Below are positions 17,849 through 26,985 of a stretch of DNA of 64,000 nt, piece by piece. Under the pieces are notes generated by a model. The model ran no database searches, had not been told where the DNA came from, and saw only the letters and a program-made list of their open reading frames with translations. Positions within the stretch are counted from its first letter, which is position 1. Each line of letters starts with the position of its first letter. This DNA is from Mycolicibacterium komossense (GTDB lineage Bacteria > Actinomycetota > Actinomycetes > Mycobacteriales > Mycobacteriaceae). Location: NCBI RefSeq assembly GCF_025822605.1, contig NZ_JACKTY010000029.1, positions 437,236 through 501,235 of the forward strand. Direction: 5' to 3'. Both the position numbers and the translations under genes were made by a program.

Positions 17849-20200
17849 TCAGTCTCTGGCGAAGGCTGCCGCCAGTTCCCTCTCGGTGTCGATGTACGGC
17901 GTCCCAGAGGTGTCGACGACGACTTTGACGATGGTGCCGCCGGTGAACGGGTACGGCGCCTGATAGGCGCTGCACACCGCCTGCCCGTCGTTGCGTCCGA
18001 CGCCCACTCCACCGCCTGCCAGCCCGAACATGCCGGGATGGATCTGCACACCACCAAGGGTCGTCACCACCTCGTCGTCGATGTAGAGCGAGAGTTCCCC
18101 CAGCGGGGTGTGGCTGCCCTCGACGGTGCCGGTGCGGTCATAGCGAACCCCGAATACGTGACTGCCCAACGGAACTGGATCCGCTGACCACATGCGCTGC
18201 TCGAGCTCGCCCATGAAGTTGTAGACGTAGTTCAGCTGGCCGTTCTGGATGAACAGCACGTGCCCGCCGTGGCCGGCGCCGTGTTTGAACAGCACCCCTG
18301 CGGCGTCAGGTGAATCGACGACCACCTCGGCGAGCACCGAGTAGGACTGGCCGCGCAGTTCCACCGCCGCTCCGATCCCGACCTCGGCGGTACCCGGGTA
18401 ATAGGTGAAGTTCTTGCGGTCCACCGACAGGTAGGGCCGCGGACGCATCATCGTCTCGAGAATGTTCAGATCGGCCAGTGGGAGGCCGTTGTACTTCTGC
18501 GCCTCCGAGAACCACAGCGCCTTCAGCTCCGCCAATTTCTCCGGCTGCTCGGCGGCCAGGTCGCGGCACTGACTGCGGTCTGAGGCAATGTGATACAGCT
18601 CCCAGCGGTCGTCGTCGAAATGGCCCCAGCCGGCCGGGCTGGCGGCGTGAACAGTGTTGGCGAACCAGCCCTGATGCCAGATACCGCGGGTGCCGAGCAT
18701 CGTGTAGAACTGGGTGGTCTTGCCCGTCGGCGTATCCGAATTCTGCAGTGCTGCACGGAAACTGACACCTTCGAGCGGTTTCTGCGGAATACCCCGCACG
18801 GTGGCGGGCGGAGTGATGCCGAGCAGGTCCAACACCGTCGGGGTGATATCGGCGACGTTGACGTAGTTGTCGTGCACTTCACCTTGTGCCGCAATGCCGT
18901 TGGGCCAGGAGATGATGGCCGGATCGGCGATACCACCTTCGTGGGAGGCGTAGCGCTTGAACAACTTGTAGGGCGTGTTGAAGGCCATCGCCCAGCCGGT
19001 CGGATAGTGGTTGTACGTCGCCGGTTCGCCGAGCTGATCGAAAAACCGCATGCTTTCCTCGACGGTGTCGATATAGCCGTTGAAGAACTTGACCTCGTTC
19101 ACCGATCCGTTGGGGCCGCCTTCGCCGCTGGCGCCGTTGTCGGAGATCACCACGATGATCGTGTTGTCCAGCTGGCCGGACTCTTCCAGATAGTCCAGGA
19201 CCCGGCCGATCTGGTCGTCGGTGTAGCTCATGAACCCGGCGAACACCTCGGCCATCCGGGAGAACAGCCGCTTCTCCTCGTCGTTCAGCGAATCCCACGG
19301 GCGCACGGTGTCCTGCAGTGGCCACGCTTCGCCGTTGGCGCCGGTGGCCTCCGCGTACGGATTGATCGGCGACAGTTCGGTGTCGGACGGGACGATGCCC
19401 ATCCGTTTCTGGTTCTCCAGCACGATTTCGCGGTACTGCTCGTACCCCATGTCGAAACGCCCGGCGTAGCGGTCGGCCCACTCCTTGAACACGTGGTGCG
19501 GTGCGTGTCCCGCACCGGGACAGACATAGGAGAACCATGGCCGGTCGGGCGCGATCACCTTGGCGTCGCGGATGAATTCGATGGTCCGGTCGGCGATGTC
19601 CTTGGAGAGGTGATAGCCCTCTTCCGGGGTCGCGGGCGGCGCCACCGGATGGTTGTCGTAGACCAGCTCCGGATACCACTGGTCGGTCTCGCCGCCCATG
19701 AAGCCGTAGAAGCGCTCGAACCCACGCGAGAGCGGCCAGTGCCGTTTGGTCGAGGCGAGATTGGACTCCTCCAGCGGCGTCAGATGCCATTTGCCCACGC
19801 AGTAGGTGTTCCAGCCCCGCTCGGAGAGCACCTCGGGCAGCAGGGCGGTCTCGAACGGAATGCGGCCGCTGCAGTTGGGGAATCCGTCGGTGAACTCCTC
19901 GATGGTCGCCATCCCGACGCTGGTGGGATTGCGCCCCGTCAGCAGCGACGCCCGGGTGGGCGAGCACAAGGCGGTGGTGTGGAACTGCGACAACCGGACA
20001 CCGCGTTCGGCAATCCGGCTCATATTCGGCATATCGACCAGGCCGCCGAAACAGTCCCAGGTGGCGATCCCGGTGTCATCCCACACCAGGTAGAGCACGT
20101 TCGGTGCCCCCTCAGGAGCGGTCGGCGCCGCGAACGGACCCCAATCTGGTTCTGAATCACGGATATCGAGCTCGATCTTGCCCTGGAACTCAGTGGCCAT
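17849..20200 (-). CDS. atsA: Arylsulfatase AtsA
   Basis: A 783-residue sulfatase hydrolysing sulfate esters. The core motif C-S-P-T-R (Cys79-Arg83 in TTALCSPTRASLLTGRN) is the formylglycine site; metal-binding DD at 41-42 (YLVWDDTGIATWDCFG) and the block VVISDNGASGEGG complete the active site. The long C-terminal region (after about 560) is a beta-rich domain typical of the large AtsA-type enzymes. No signal peptide is visible, so it is probably cytoplasmic, consistent with modification by cytosolic FGE. It begins a three-gene operon with the lipoprotein and FGE; corresponds to Rv0711. Confidence 0.93.
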   Translation of the reverse strand: MATEFQGKIELDIRDSEPDWGPFAAPTAPEGAPNVLYLVWDDTGIATWDCFGGLVDMPNMSRIAERGVRLSQFHTTALCSPTRASLLTGRNPTSVGMATIEEFTDGFPNCSGRIPFETALLPEVLSERGWNTYCVGKWHLTPLEESNLASTKRHWPLSRGFERFYGFMGGETDQWYPELVYDNHPVAPPATPEEGYHLSKDIADRTIEFIRDAKVIAPDRPWFSYVCPGAGHAPHHVFKEWADRYAGRFDMGYEQYREIVLENQKRMGIVPSDTELSPINPYAEATGANGEAWPLQDTVRPWDSLNDEEKRLFSRMAEVFAGFMSYTDDQIGRVLDYLEESGQLDNTIIVVISDNGASGEGGPNGSVNEVKFFNGYIDTVEESMRFFDQLGEPATYNHYPTGWAMAFNTPYKLFKRYASHEGGIADPAIISWPNGIAAQGEVHDNYVNVADITPTVLDLLGITPPATVRGIPQKPLEGVSFRAALQNSDTPTGKTTQFYTMLGTRGIWHQGWFANTVHAASPAGWGHFDDDRWELYHIASDRSQCRDLAAEQPEKLAELKALWFSEAQKYNGLPLADLNILETMMRPRPYLSVDRKNFTYYPGTAEVGIGAAVELRGQSYSVLAEVVVDSPDAAGVLFKHGAGHGGHVLFIQNGQLNYVYNFMGELEQRMWSADPVPLGSHVFGVRYDRTGTVEGSHTPLGELSLYIDDEVVTTLGGVQIHPGMFGLAGGGVGVGRNDGQAVCSAYQAPYPFTGGTIVKVVVDTSGTPYIDTERELAAAFARD

Positions 20201-20325
20201 CGAAGACTCCGTTCTCGTTGTGGCGGAGTCGCCTTCGCTATCCCACCGTCGCCCGCACAGTACACCGACTATTACTCACCAACAGGGCAATCGCCGACGG
20301 CGCCCGCCACGGCCAGCCGTCCCTG

Positions 20326-22011
20326 CTATCGCTTCGGCACCGGCTCGTTCACCCGGTACAACCGCCAGTTCGGCTGGCTGTCACCATCGTTGGGAATTTC
20401 CAGTTCCAGCGTCGCGATATCGGCGCCGGTCTCATACAGCGTGGGATAGCGCCGGTTGAGCGCGTCGGCGGTACCGCGGCCCGACGGCGGCACCGCGAGT
20501 AGGTATTTCACCCCCAATTCCGAGGGGCTGTTGAGCAGCGCGGTGAAGTCCGGATCCGAGGGGATGACGAAGGTATCAGGGCGCTCCGATGCCGCGATGA
20601 TCGCGAATCCGTAGATGGTGTCGGTGATCACCGAACTCTTGGGGAGGTTCAGCCCCTCCAGGTACCGCGCGATCTCGCGTTCGGTGGAGAACGACGCCGC
20701 GATCCGGTGTTCGAGCGCCTTCTGGTCGCTGACACTGTCCGGTTGGGGCGCCAGCACCGCCCCGAGTGCGTATTCCTGGGGAGCGTATTTCGGCTGGCCC
20801 ATCCCCCAGGCCGTGATCGGGATGGTCAGTGCGAATGCGACGGCAACCGGTACGTAGCCGAGCCAAAGCCGTCGCGGCCGCGGTTCCGGCGGAGCCAGCG
20901 GCGGTGCGTATCGACCGCGGCGCTTCGCGGGCACCAACACCCCGTCGGGCACGGCGAGGATGGCCAGACAGGCGGTGAGCGGAATAGCGATGATGTAGAA
21001 CCGCAGGAACGGGAACGTCGACCCCGATGCATAGCTGTAGGCCTGGAATGCCAACGCCGAACCGTAGATCAGCAGCGGAACCAGCAGCACGGGCCAGTTG
21101 GGTCGGCCCCACCGGCGGATCACCGCCCAGGCTGCGATCGGGACCAACGTCGGCGCCAGGAGGAAGGTGCAGGTAGCCGCGAACCCTAGTCCCGTGCCGA
21201 AACTGGGCTTCGTCTGACCGGATTGCTCGAGGATGGCACTGTTGCCGTACTGCGAGGTGAACTGCGCGAAAGCTTCGCCGGTGATCAGCCAACTGACGGC
21301 CGCCCACCCGACGAACGACACGAAGCCGGGCACGCTGACCATGATCAGATCGAGCATTGCCCTGCGGACCCGCGGTTCCTTACGGGCCCGCCGGTAGGTG
21401 GTGATGCCGACCAGGAAACCCGCCGAGGCGATACAGGCCACCGCGTCGTAGCGGGTGAGATACGCCAGACCCATGGCGATCCCGCCCGCGGTGACCAGAT
21501 GGTGGACGTCGTCGTCGAGCGTCCACAGGATCAGCCGCCGGACCGCCCAGGACATGAAGAAGATGAACGGCGCCTCGCTCATCCCATTGGAGCCGTAGAA
21601 AAGGATCATCGGATTCAGCGCGAACAGCGCGGTGATGGCCAACGTGTAGCCGCGCGGTAAGCCCCGGTCGACGCCCATCGTGAGGATCTGCGCGACAGCG
21701 GCGGCCATGAAGAACGCGGACATCATCGTGCCCGAGTACGCCCGTGCGGCGATATCAGGCCACAGTGGTGCGAACAAGATCGGCGGAACCTGGGCCAGCG
21801 CCGTCAGCGGGGTGAAGATGAAGCCGATGGCGGCCAGGTGTGGGTCTCGGCTGAACACCACGGCCTGTGCGGCCGATACCCGGGACAGCGCGTCGCCGAG
21901 GATGAATCCGTTCTGCACCTGTAGCCAGTACCCCACCGCTAGGTAGATCGCGAACGCGATGAAGAAGGCCGAGAGCTTGAGTCTGCGGTCAGACCAGCCG
22001 ATCGTGGTCAT
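20326..22011 (-). CDS. GT-C type membrane glycosyltransferase (GT39/ArnT-like)
   Basis: A 561-residue polytopic protein with about ten hydrophobic segments. An acidic residue in the first extracytoplasmic loop (Asp40 in GFILGDALSRV) is where polyprenyl-phosphate-sugar GT-C enzymes carry their catalytic aspartate. The C-terminal 110 residues (ALEHRIAASFSTEREIARYL and onward) form a soluble extracytoplasmic domain. The ATG overlaps the upstream GT2 stop by 4 bp; a much longer in-frame extension lies inside the GT2 gene and is rejected. It is the last of four coupled genes and probably adds a lipid-linked sugar outside the membrane. Donor and acceptor are unknown. Confidence 0.72.
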   Translation of the reverse strand: MTTIGWSDRRLKLSAFFIAFAIYLAVGYWLQVQNGFILGDALSRVSAAQAVVFSRDPHLAAIGFIFTPLTALAQVPPILFAPLWPDIAARAYSGTMMSAFFMAAAVAQILTMGVDRGLPRGYTLAITALFALNPMILFYGSNGMSEAPFIFFMSWAVRRLILWTLDDDVHHLVTAGGIAMGLAYLTRYDAVACIASAGFLVGITTYRRARKEPRVRRAMLDLIMVSVPGFVSFVGWAAVSWLITGEAFAQFTSQYGNSAILEQSGQTKPSFGTGLGFAATCTFLLAPTLVPIAAWAVIRRWGRPNWPVLLVPLLIYGSALAFQAYSYASGSTFPFLRFYIIAIPLTACLAILAVPDGVLVPAKRRGRYAPPLAPPEPRPRRLWLGYVPVAVAFALTIPITAWGMGQPKYAPQEYALGAVLAPQPDSVSDQKALEHRIAASFSTEREIARYLEGLNLPKSSVITDTIYGFAIIAASERPDTFVIPSDPDFTALLNSPSELGVKYLLAVPPSGRGTADALNRRYPTLYETGADIATLELEIPNDGDSQPNWRLYRVNEPVPKR

Positions 22012-23513
22012 GTCTTCTCGGCCGACTCCGCGTCGAGTTCGTCGAGGTCGACCTTCGCGGTCAACCCGTGGAAAGTCTTCTCCCAGTAGGACGGATTGCG
22101 GATCATCTGGTAGACGCCCTTGGCGGCGGCGACGCTCATCATCACCCAGAAAACGGGCACCGTGAGAGCAGGCACCAGTAGATCCGACCGGTCGTCCTCG
22201 CGCAGGGCGATCAGGTTCATGTACAGCGTCGCCGCGTTGCCGAGTACCAGCGCAACCAGCGCCGGGAAGTAGATGACCGGCGGGAACACGTCTTCGACGA
22301 TGCCGGGCTGACCGAGGAACCACAGTGCGGTGATCAACCAGAACAGCAGATTGAGCACCGCGATGATCGGCGTGCCGGCCAGCACCAGATTGAACCGGAC
22401 GAAGTTGCGAAAGCCGATGGTGCGCAACAGCCGGATCGGTCGCCGGATCTGCACCAGCCAGGTCTGCAGGTAGCCCTTGTACCAGCGGGAGCGCTGCCGG
22501 ATCCAGTTGATTCCGTCGCTGTTTGCCTCTTCGAGCGTGATCGAGTCGATGACGGCGGTGCGATAGCCGTTCGCGGCGATGCGTAGACCGAGGTCGGCAT
22601 CTTCGGTGACGTTGAACGGATCCCAGGCGCCGATCTTGTCCATCACCTCTTTACGGAGGTGATTTGAGGTGCCGCCCAACGGGATCGGCGATGAGCTGCC
22701 CATCATGCCCGGCAGCAGGTAGCCGAACCACAGACCGTACTCGGCGGTGAACCATCCGGTGAGGATGTTCTGATGCCCGTTGTGGTACACCAGCTTCGCC
22801 TGGATGCAGGCGACCGTGTCGGGCAGGATGCTGAACGCGGTCACCACGCGGCGCAGCTGAAGCGGCTCGGGAAGATCCTCGGCGTCGTAAATGGTGATGA
22901 TGTCGCCGGTCGCGAAATGCAGGCCGTAGTTACAGGCCTTGGGCTTCGTGCGGGGCTCGGCCGGCGGGACGAGACAGAGGCTGATCGCATCGGATTCGGC
23001 GCAGTTCTTCGCGGCCGCGATGGTGACGTCGTCGTCCTCCTCCAACAGCAACAGCACCTGGAGCTTGTCGGTCGGGTACTCCAGCCGCGCCATGGCGCCG
23101 ATCAGGTCACCGACCACCTCCGGCTCGTTGTAGGCCGGCACCAGGATCGTGTACTTGGGCAGGTCGGCATCCGGGATCTCGCGGGCTTCTTCCTCGGTGA
23201 TCTCGATTGCCCGCGACGCCAGCCCCTGCCGGAAGATCATCAAACGATCACCCATGGTCAGCAGGTAGCCGAATGTGCAGACCCCGATCAGACCGACCGC
23301 GGTTTTCATCGGATCCCAGATGGCGCAGCCGATCACGATGATCAACAGCGCCCACAGGACCGCTCGCTGGCGTTTGGTCACCGGAATCGAGGCCGACCCC
23401 AGCGGGTCGTCCTCGCGCAGCCCGTTGATCGCGCGGTCGAGCCGGTACATCCGGGTTTCCTGGCTGACCTCAGGGTCCGGGCCGGTAACCGGGTCCTCGG
23501 TATGAGTGCTCAT
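22008..23513 (-). CDS. Family 2 membrane glycosyltransferase, cellulose-synthase-like
   Basis: A 501-residue processive GT2. Two N-terminal membrane segments (about 50-88) are followed by the catalytic domain: TILVPAYNE (about 122-130), the substrate DxD-like DAED (210-213), the catalytic-base motif TED (303-305) and QRSRW (340-344), the Q-x-x-R-W signature of cellulose, chitin and hyaluronan synthases. Several C-terminal membrane helices follow. No PilZ domain is present, so control by c-di-GMP is not shown. Overlaps of 4 bp link it to both neighbours. The polymer cannot be named from sequence. Confidence 0.85.
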   Translation of the reverse strand: MSTHTEDPVTGPDPEVSQETRMYRLDRAINGLREDDPLGSASIPVTKRQRAVLWALLIIVIGCAIWDPMKTAVGLIGVCTFGYLLTMGDRLMIFRQGLASRAIEITEEEAREIPDADLPKYTILVPAYNEPEVVGDLIGAMARLEYPTDKLQVLLLLEEDDDVTIAAAKNCAESDAISLCLVPPAEPRTKPKACNYGLHFATGDIITIYDAEDLPEPLQLRRVVTAFSILPDTVACIQAKLVYHNGHQNILTGWFTAEYGLWFGYLLPGMMGSSSPIPLGGTSNHLRKEVMDKIGAWDPFNVTEDADLGLRIAANGYRTAVIDSITLEEANSDGINWIRQRSRWYKGYLQTWLVQIRRPIRLLRTIGFRNFVRFNLVLAGTPIIAVLNLLFWLITALWFLGQPGIVEDVFPPVIYFPALVALVLGNAATLYMNLIALREDDRSDLLVPALTVPVFWVMMSVAAAKGVYQMIRNPSYWEKTFHGLTAKVDLDELDAESAEKT

Positions 23514-25042
23514 TGCGAACTCCCCAATGCGCCGAACTGGGCGGCCACCAACTCACGACCGAACTCGGTCAGCAGGTCGGCGTCTTTGTAACTCGGCGCG
23601 TTCTCGTCGAGGACGGCGTTCCCGCGGAACAGCAGCGTGAACATCGTGCGCAGCGTCGACATCAGAGTGCCGGTCGGCGTCGGGAACGGCGCGTTCTGAT
23701 CGTGGTTGTCGACGGCGAAAACGGTGATGCGCTGGCTGAGACTGCTGCTGCCCCACGCGAAGCGCAGCGAGTTCCAGGTGATCAGCAGGTTGTCGTCGAC
23801 CACCGAGAGCAGTTGCCCTTTCACGCCGTAGCCGAGGTCCACGGTCCGGGTCACGCTGAACCGGGAGTCGGTCAGGCCGTAGACCATCCGGCCCGGGTAC
23901 ACCTCAAAGGAGAACGGTCGGTTACTGACGATGTTGTCCACCATGACGGTCCGGGGACGGGAGAACTTGTCGAAACGCGGGTCGCCGACATCCGCGGTCA
24001 TCGCCTGCCGCACCAGCACGGCATCGGTGCCGTAGAACCGATCCACCTGGCGATAGTTGATGCGGCCCGTGGTCTGCCACCCCGCGGGCGCTACCACCGG
24101 TTGGCCGAACGTCAGCTCGCCCGGAGCGGCCCGGCTGATGACCGTCGAATCCGCCTGTGGGGGAAGGTGAACCACAGCGAGTGCGACGGCCACCGCGATC
24201 ACCAACGGCACGGCGGACCAGACCTGTTTGGCGGCAAGAGGTTCCACCTTGCGGTCCAGCATGCGCTTGGGCGTGCCGCGGCGGGCCCGCAAGTACATGG
24301 CGAGTCCGACCACGATGATCGAGGTGTAGGCCGGGACCTGCTGGTAGACGAGCAGTGGCGCATCGGGGAAGAACGTGTACATGACTGCCAGCACGGCGAG
24401 CCCGACAGCCAGCGACGCCAGTAGGCCCAGTAACCCGCGCCGGTGCGTTCGGCCCACCGCGATCGCGGTGGCGGTGCTCGCGATGGCCATCGTTGCGGCA
24501 CCGGCGGCGAAGTTGCCGCCGCCGAACACGATCACCATCAGGTAGTACGGCAGCGGGAACACCATCAACAGCAGGTACCAGACCCACCCGAATCGGGTCA
24601 CCGGGCGCAGCCCGAACAGCACGATGCTGCTGCTCAGCACGAACAGCCACATCGCCACCAGATCGAGGCGCAGCAGGTGGAAGTACAGATCGAAGCGGGC
24701 CAGCAGGACACCTTTGACCAGCAGCGCCAGCACCAGGCCCATGATCCCGACGATGATGTCGGTCTGCCGGTCGTGGATCGGCAACTCGTCGCGATTACGG
24801 CGAGCAACCCCGATGGCAACCAGCATCGCCGCGATCGGCACGACCCAGACGTAGCCGCCGACCCCGCCGTGTCGGGTGGTGTAGGCCAAGCTGACCAGAC
24901 TCGGCCAGAATGCGACCGTCGTACTGCCGAGTATCAACAACCACCGCAGCGCCACCCTGATGAACGGATGCGTGCCGTAGTACCGCTCCGAAAAAGACGG
25001 GACCTTCGGCGGATCGGTATCGGCGGGTGCGATCGCGGTCAC
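23510..25042 (-). CDS. Polytopic membrane protein, exosortase-like N-terminal part, no cysteine
   Basis: A 510-residue protein with about nine membrane helices up to residue 300 and a soluble C-terminal domain of some 210 residues (EpsI-like position). The layout of the membrane part, with GGYVWVVPIAAMLVAIGVA, RPVTRFGWVWYLLLMVFPL and PYY after it, recalls exosortase/EpsH proteins that accompany polysaccharide clusters. However, the whole protein contains no cysteine, so it cannot be a cysteine transpeptidase. An alternative is a polysaccharide-assembly or export component. It starts 2 bp after the BcsB-like stop and overlaps GT2 by 4 bp. Function unknown. Confidence 0.6.
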   Translation of the reverse strand: MTAIAPADTDPPKVPSFSERYYGTHPFIRVALRWLLILGSTTVAFWPSLVSLAYTTRHGGVGGYVWVVPIAAMLVAIGVARRNRDELPIHDRQTDIIVGIMGLVLALLVKGVLLARFDLYFHLLRLDLVAMWLFVLSSSIVLFGLRPVTRFGWVWYLLLMVFPLPYYLMVIVFGGGNFAAGAATMAIASTATAIAVGRTHRRGLLGLLASLAVGLAVLAVMYTFFPDAPLLVYQQVPAYTSIIVVGLAMYLRARRGTPKRMLDRKVEPLAAKQVWSAVPLVIAVAVALAVVHLPPQADSTVISRAAPGELTFGQPVVAPAGWQTTGRINYRQVDRFYGTDAVLVRQAMTADVGDPRFDKFSRPRTVMVDNIVSNRPFSFEVYPGRMVYGLTDSRFSVTRTVDLGYGVKGQLLSVVDDNLLITWNSLRFAWGSSSLSQRITVFAVDNHDQNAPFPTPTGTLMSTLRTMFTLLFRGNAVLDENAPSYKDADLLTEFGRELVAAQFGALGSSQ

Positions 25043-25044
25043 GG

Positions 25045-26985
25045 TTAGCCCTGGGGTCGTCTGCTACGCAGGACGATCAGTCCCGCGCCCACGACGACCA
25101 GCGCAACCACCCCGGCACCGATACCCAGGTACAGCGCTGTCCGGTTCTGGCTCGGTCCTTCCGGCGCGGCGGCCACATCGGTGGACAGCTGCATCGGCGG
25201 GCGCCCCGGCGCTTCGATCAGCGCGTTCCCGTTCAGACGCGACCAGTGCTCGACGTCGGAGTCGAGCCATATCAGCAGACCGTCGAGCTGATCGGGCGCG
25301 TTGTTCGAGGTGGCGATCAGCAAGGTGCGCTTTCCGTCGAACATCGTCTGCAGCGAGCCGAACGGCGAACCGGGGTCCAGCGTGAGCTTGCCTTCGGCTC
25401 CGCTGCCGTCGACGTTCTGAACAGTGAGCTCGCCGGAGGTGTTCGTGGCGACCGGCAACGTGATCGACGAGTCGGTCCAACCGTCCGCGGCGACCAGCAC
25501 TGCGGGCCCTTCCGAGGAGATGGCCTCGGGGACGGACTTGACGGCGGTCTCGATCGGCAGTGCGCTCAGACGCTGCAGGCCCACCAGAATCGAGACCGCG
25601 CGCCGGGTGTCGTCGAAGCTGTCGCCGATGCCAACCTGCACCCGTGGCATGAACGCCTGCGGCAGTGCCTGGAATCCACCGGGTACCGGCGGGATGGACA
25701 GTGCACTCTGGATCGCGCTGTCTCCGTCGATCGTCAGAGTGATCGGCTGGAACTCGCCGCAGCGGCCGGTGTCACCGCTGATGTTCAGCGCGACACCGAG
25801 GTTCGTATAACGCTGCAGCAACCGGTCGGGGATGTTCACCCAGCGGTTGATCGAGCCGCTGCTGTCGGCGGGCCAACGGTCGATCACCTCGCCCCCGATG
25901 GCGGCAATCAGCTGACCGCCGATCGTCGGCGGGAGCGGGGTGTAGGAACCCTGCAGGTGTATCCGGATGTCGTGGGCCGGCCTGCCCAGGCGGGTCTGGT
26001 CCAGCGCGATGGAGACCTGTGGCGACAGTGCCGTCGCGTTGACGCCAGGCTGGCCGAGCTGGCGCATCGTCGTGTTGTCGGCCGCGAGTTGGGGGCTCGA
26101 GCGCAGTGGCCCGACAACGGCTTTCGAGCTCAGTGCCAGCCGGCTCAGACCGCTGGACATCAGCCGGCTCTGATTGGTCAGCTCACTGGCGGGTCCGCTG
26201 ATGATCAGCGCGGGGACTCCGACATCGCCCACCAGCGAAATGCCGGCGTCGGGGTCTTCTCTGATGACGACGTTGCGCTCCATCGGTTGCGACGGTTGTG
26301 GCGGAGCGGTCTCGCCCTGGCCCAGCGGCGAAACCGTCACAGCTGTGTTCTGTTTGCCGTAGTGCGCCACCACCGCTGTCGCAAGCCGGATGGCGGCATC
26401 GGATTCGGCACGCGTCGGTGTCGGTGACACAAAGAGGTTGATGCGCTGCAGGATTGGGGGCAGGAAATCGGCAATGGCTTTCGGCGGATTCTCCGAACCC
26501 GAGTAGACGATGCCGGCGTCGGTCAGCCGCAGCGGGTTGGTCGGATCCAGGCAGTAGCCGGCGATTGGCGACAGGTAGGTACGCAAGGTCAGTGTCACCG
26601 CGTTGTCCTCGACGGCAACGCCGTCGAGTGGAATGGTGATCGGCAACCGGTCCACATTGGGCAGGACCACCCGTGACAGCGTCCGGTTGCCTTGCGTCAC
26701 AGTCAAAGTCCCGCTGCCCAGATTCACCGGTAGCTCGGCCACCGCGGTCAGTTCCGACGGCACCAGCCCTGGTGGGACGGGAAGCGTGATCGAGGTGACG
26801 CCCTGGGAACCGTAGAAGGCCAAGGTGGAATCGGCCCCGACCTGCTCGAGTCCGAGGCGGGGGAAGTCCGCAACCAGCCCGCCGTCGCCGGGAGCTGACC
26901 ATGCTTGCGGCGAACTGATACCGACAGCAACCGTAGCCGCACACAGTGCCACCAGCGCGCGAACAGTCCTCCAAGCAGCAATCAC
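25045..26985 (-). CDS. BcsB-like secreted, membrane-anchored polysaccharide-synthase partner
   Basis: A protein of 646 residues from GTG 26985: a signal peptide (TVRALVALCAATVAVG, cleavage after AWSA), a large beta-rich extracytoplasmic region, and a C-terminal helix (LYLGIGAGVVALVVVGAGL) ending in RSRRPQG. Alternating jelly-roll and alpha/beta modules, with TITLPVPPGLVPSEL-type and RVQVGIGDSFDDTRRAVSI blocks, follow the plan of BcsB, the periplasmic guide of cellulose synthase. In-frame TTG starts up to 27054 would lengthen the N-terminus, but the GTG gives the cleaner signal peptide. First gene of the four-gene operon feeding the GT2. Confidence 0.72.
   Translation of the reverse strand: MIAAWRTVRALVALCAATVAVGISSPQAWSAPGDGGLVADFPRLGLEQVGADSTLAFYGSQGVTSITLPVPPGLVPSELTAVAELPVNLGSGTLTVTQGNRTLSRVVLPNVDRLPITIPLDGVAVEDNAVTLTLRTYLSPIAGYCLDPTNPLRLTDAGIVYSGSENPPKAIADFLPPILQRINLFVSPTPTRAESDAAIRLATAVVAHYGKQNTAVTVSPLGQGETAPPQPSQPMERNVVIREDPDAGISLVGDVGVPALIISGPASELTNQSRLMSSGLSRLALSSKAVVGPLRSSPQLAADNTTMRQLGQPGVNATALSPQVSIALDQTRLGRPAHDIRIHLQGSYTPLPPTIGGQLIAAIGGEVIDRWPADSSGSINRWVNIPDRLLQRYTNLGVALNISGDTGRCGEFQPITLTIDGDSAIQSALSIPPVPGGFQALPQAFMPRVQVGIGDSFDDTRRAVSILVGLQRLSALPIETAVKSVPEAISSEGPAVLVAADGWTDSSITLPVATNTSGELTVQNVDGSGAEGKLTLDPGSPFGSLQTMFDGKRTLLIATSNNAPDQLDGLLIWLDSDVEHWSRLNGNALIEAPGRPPMQLSTDVAAAPEGPSQNRTALYLGIGAGVVALVVVGAGLIVLRSRRPQG

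Noticed and set aside
18590-20155. Long open frame on the plus strand opposite atsA
   Set aside because: High-GC codon bias leaves the antisense frame open; the translation is Arg/Gly/Val-rich with no recognisable domain, whereas atsA has a full sulfatase active site.
20201-20325. Terminator or promoter between the GT-C gene and atsA
   Set aside because: Small GC-rich hairpins occur but without a T-run, and the -35/-10-like words have wrong spacing. Read-through into atsA cannot be excluded.
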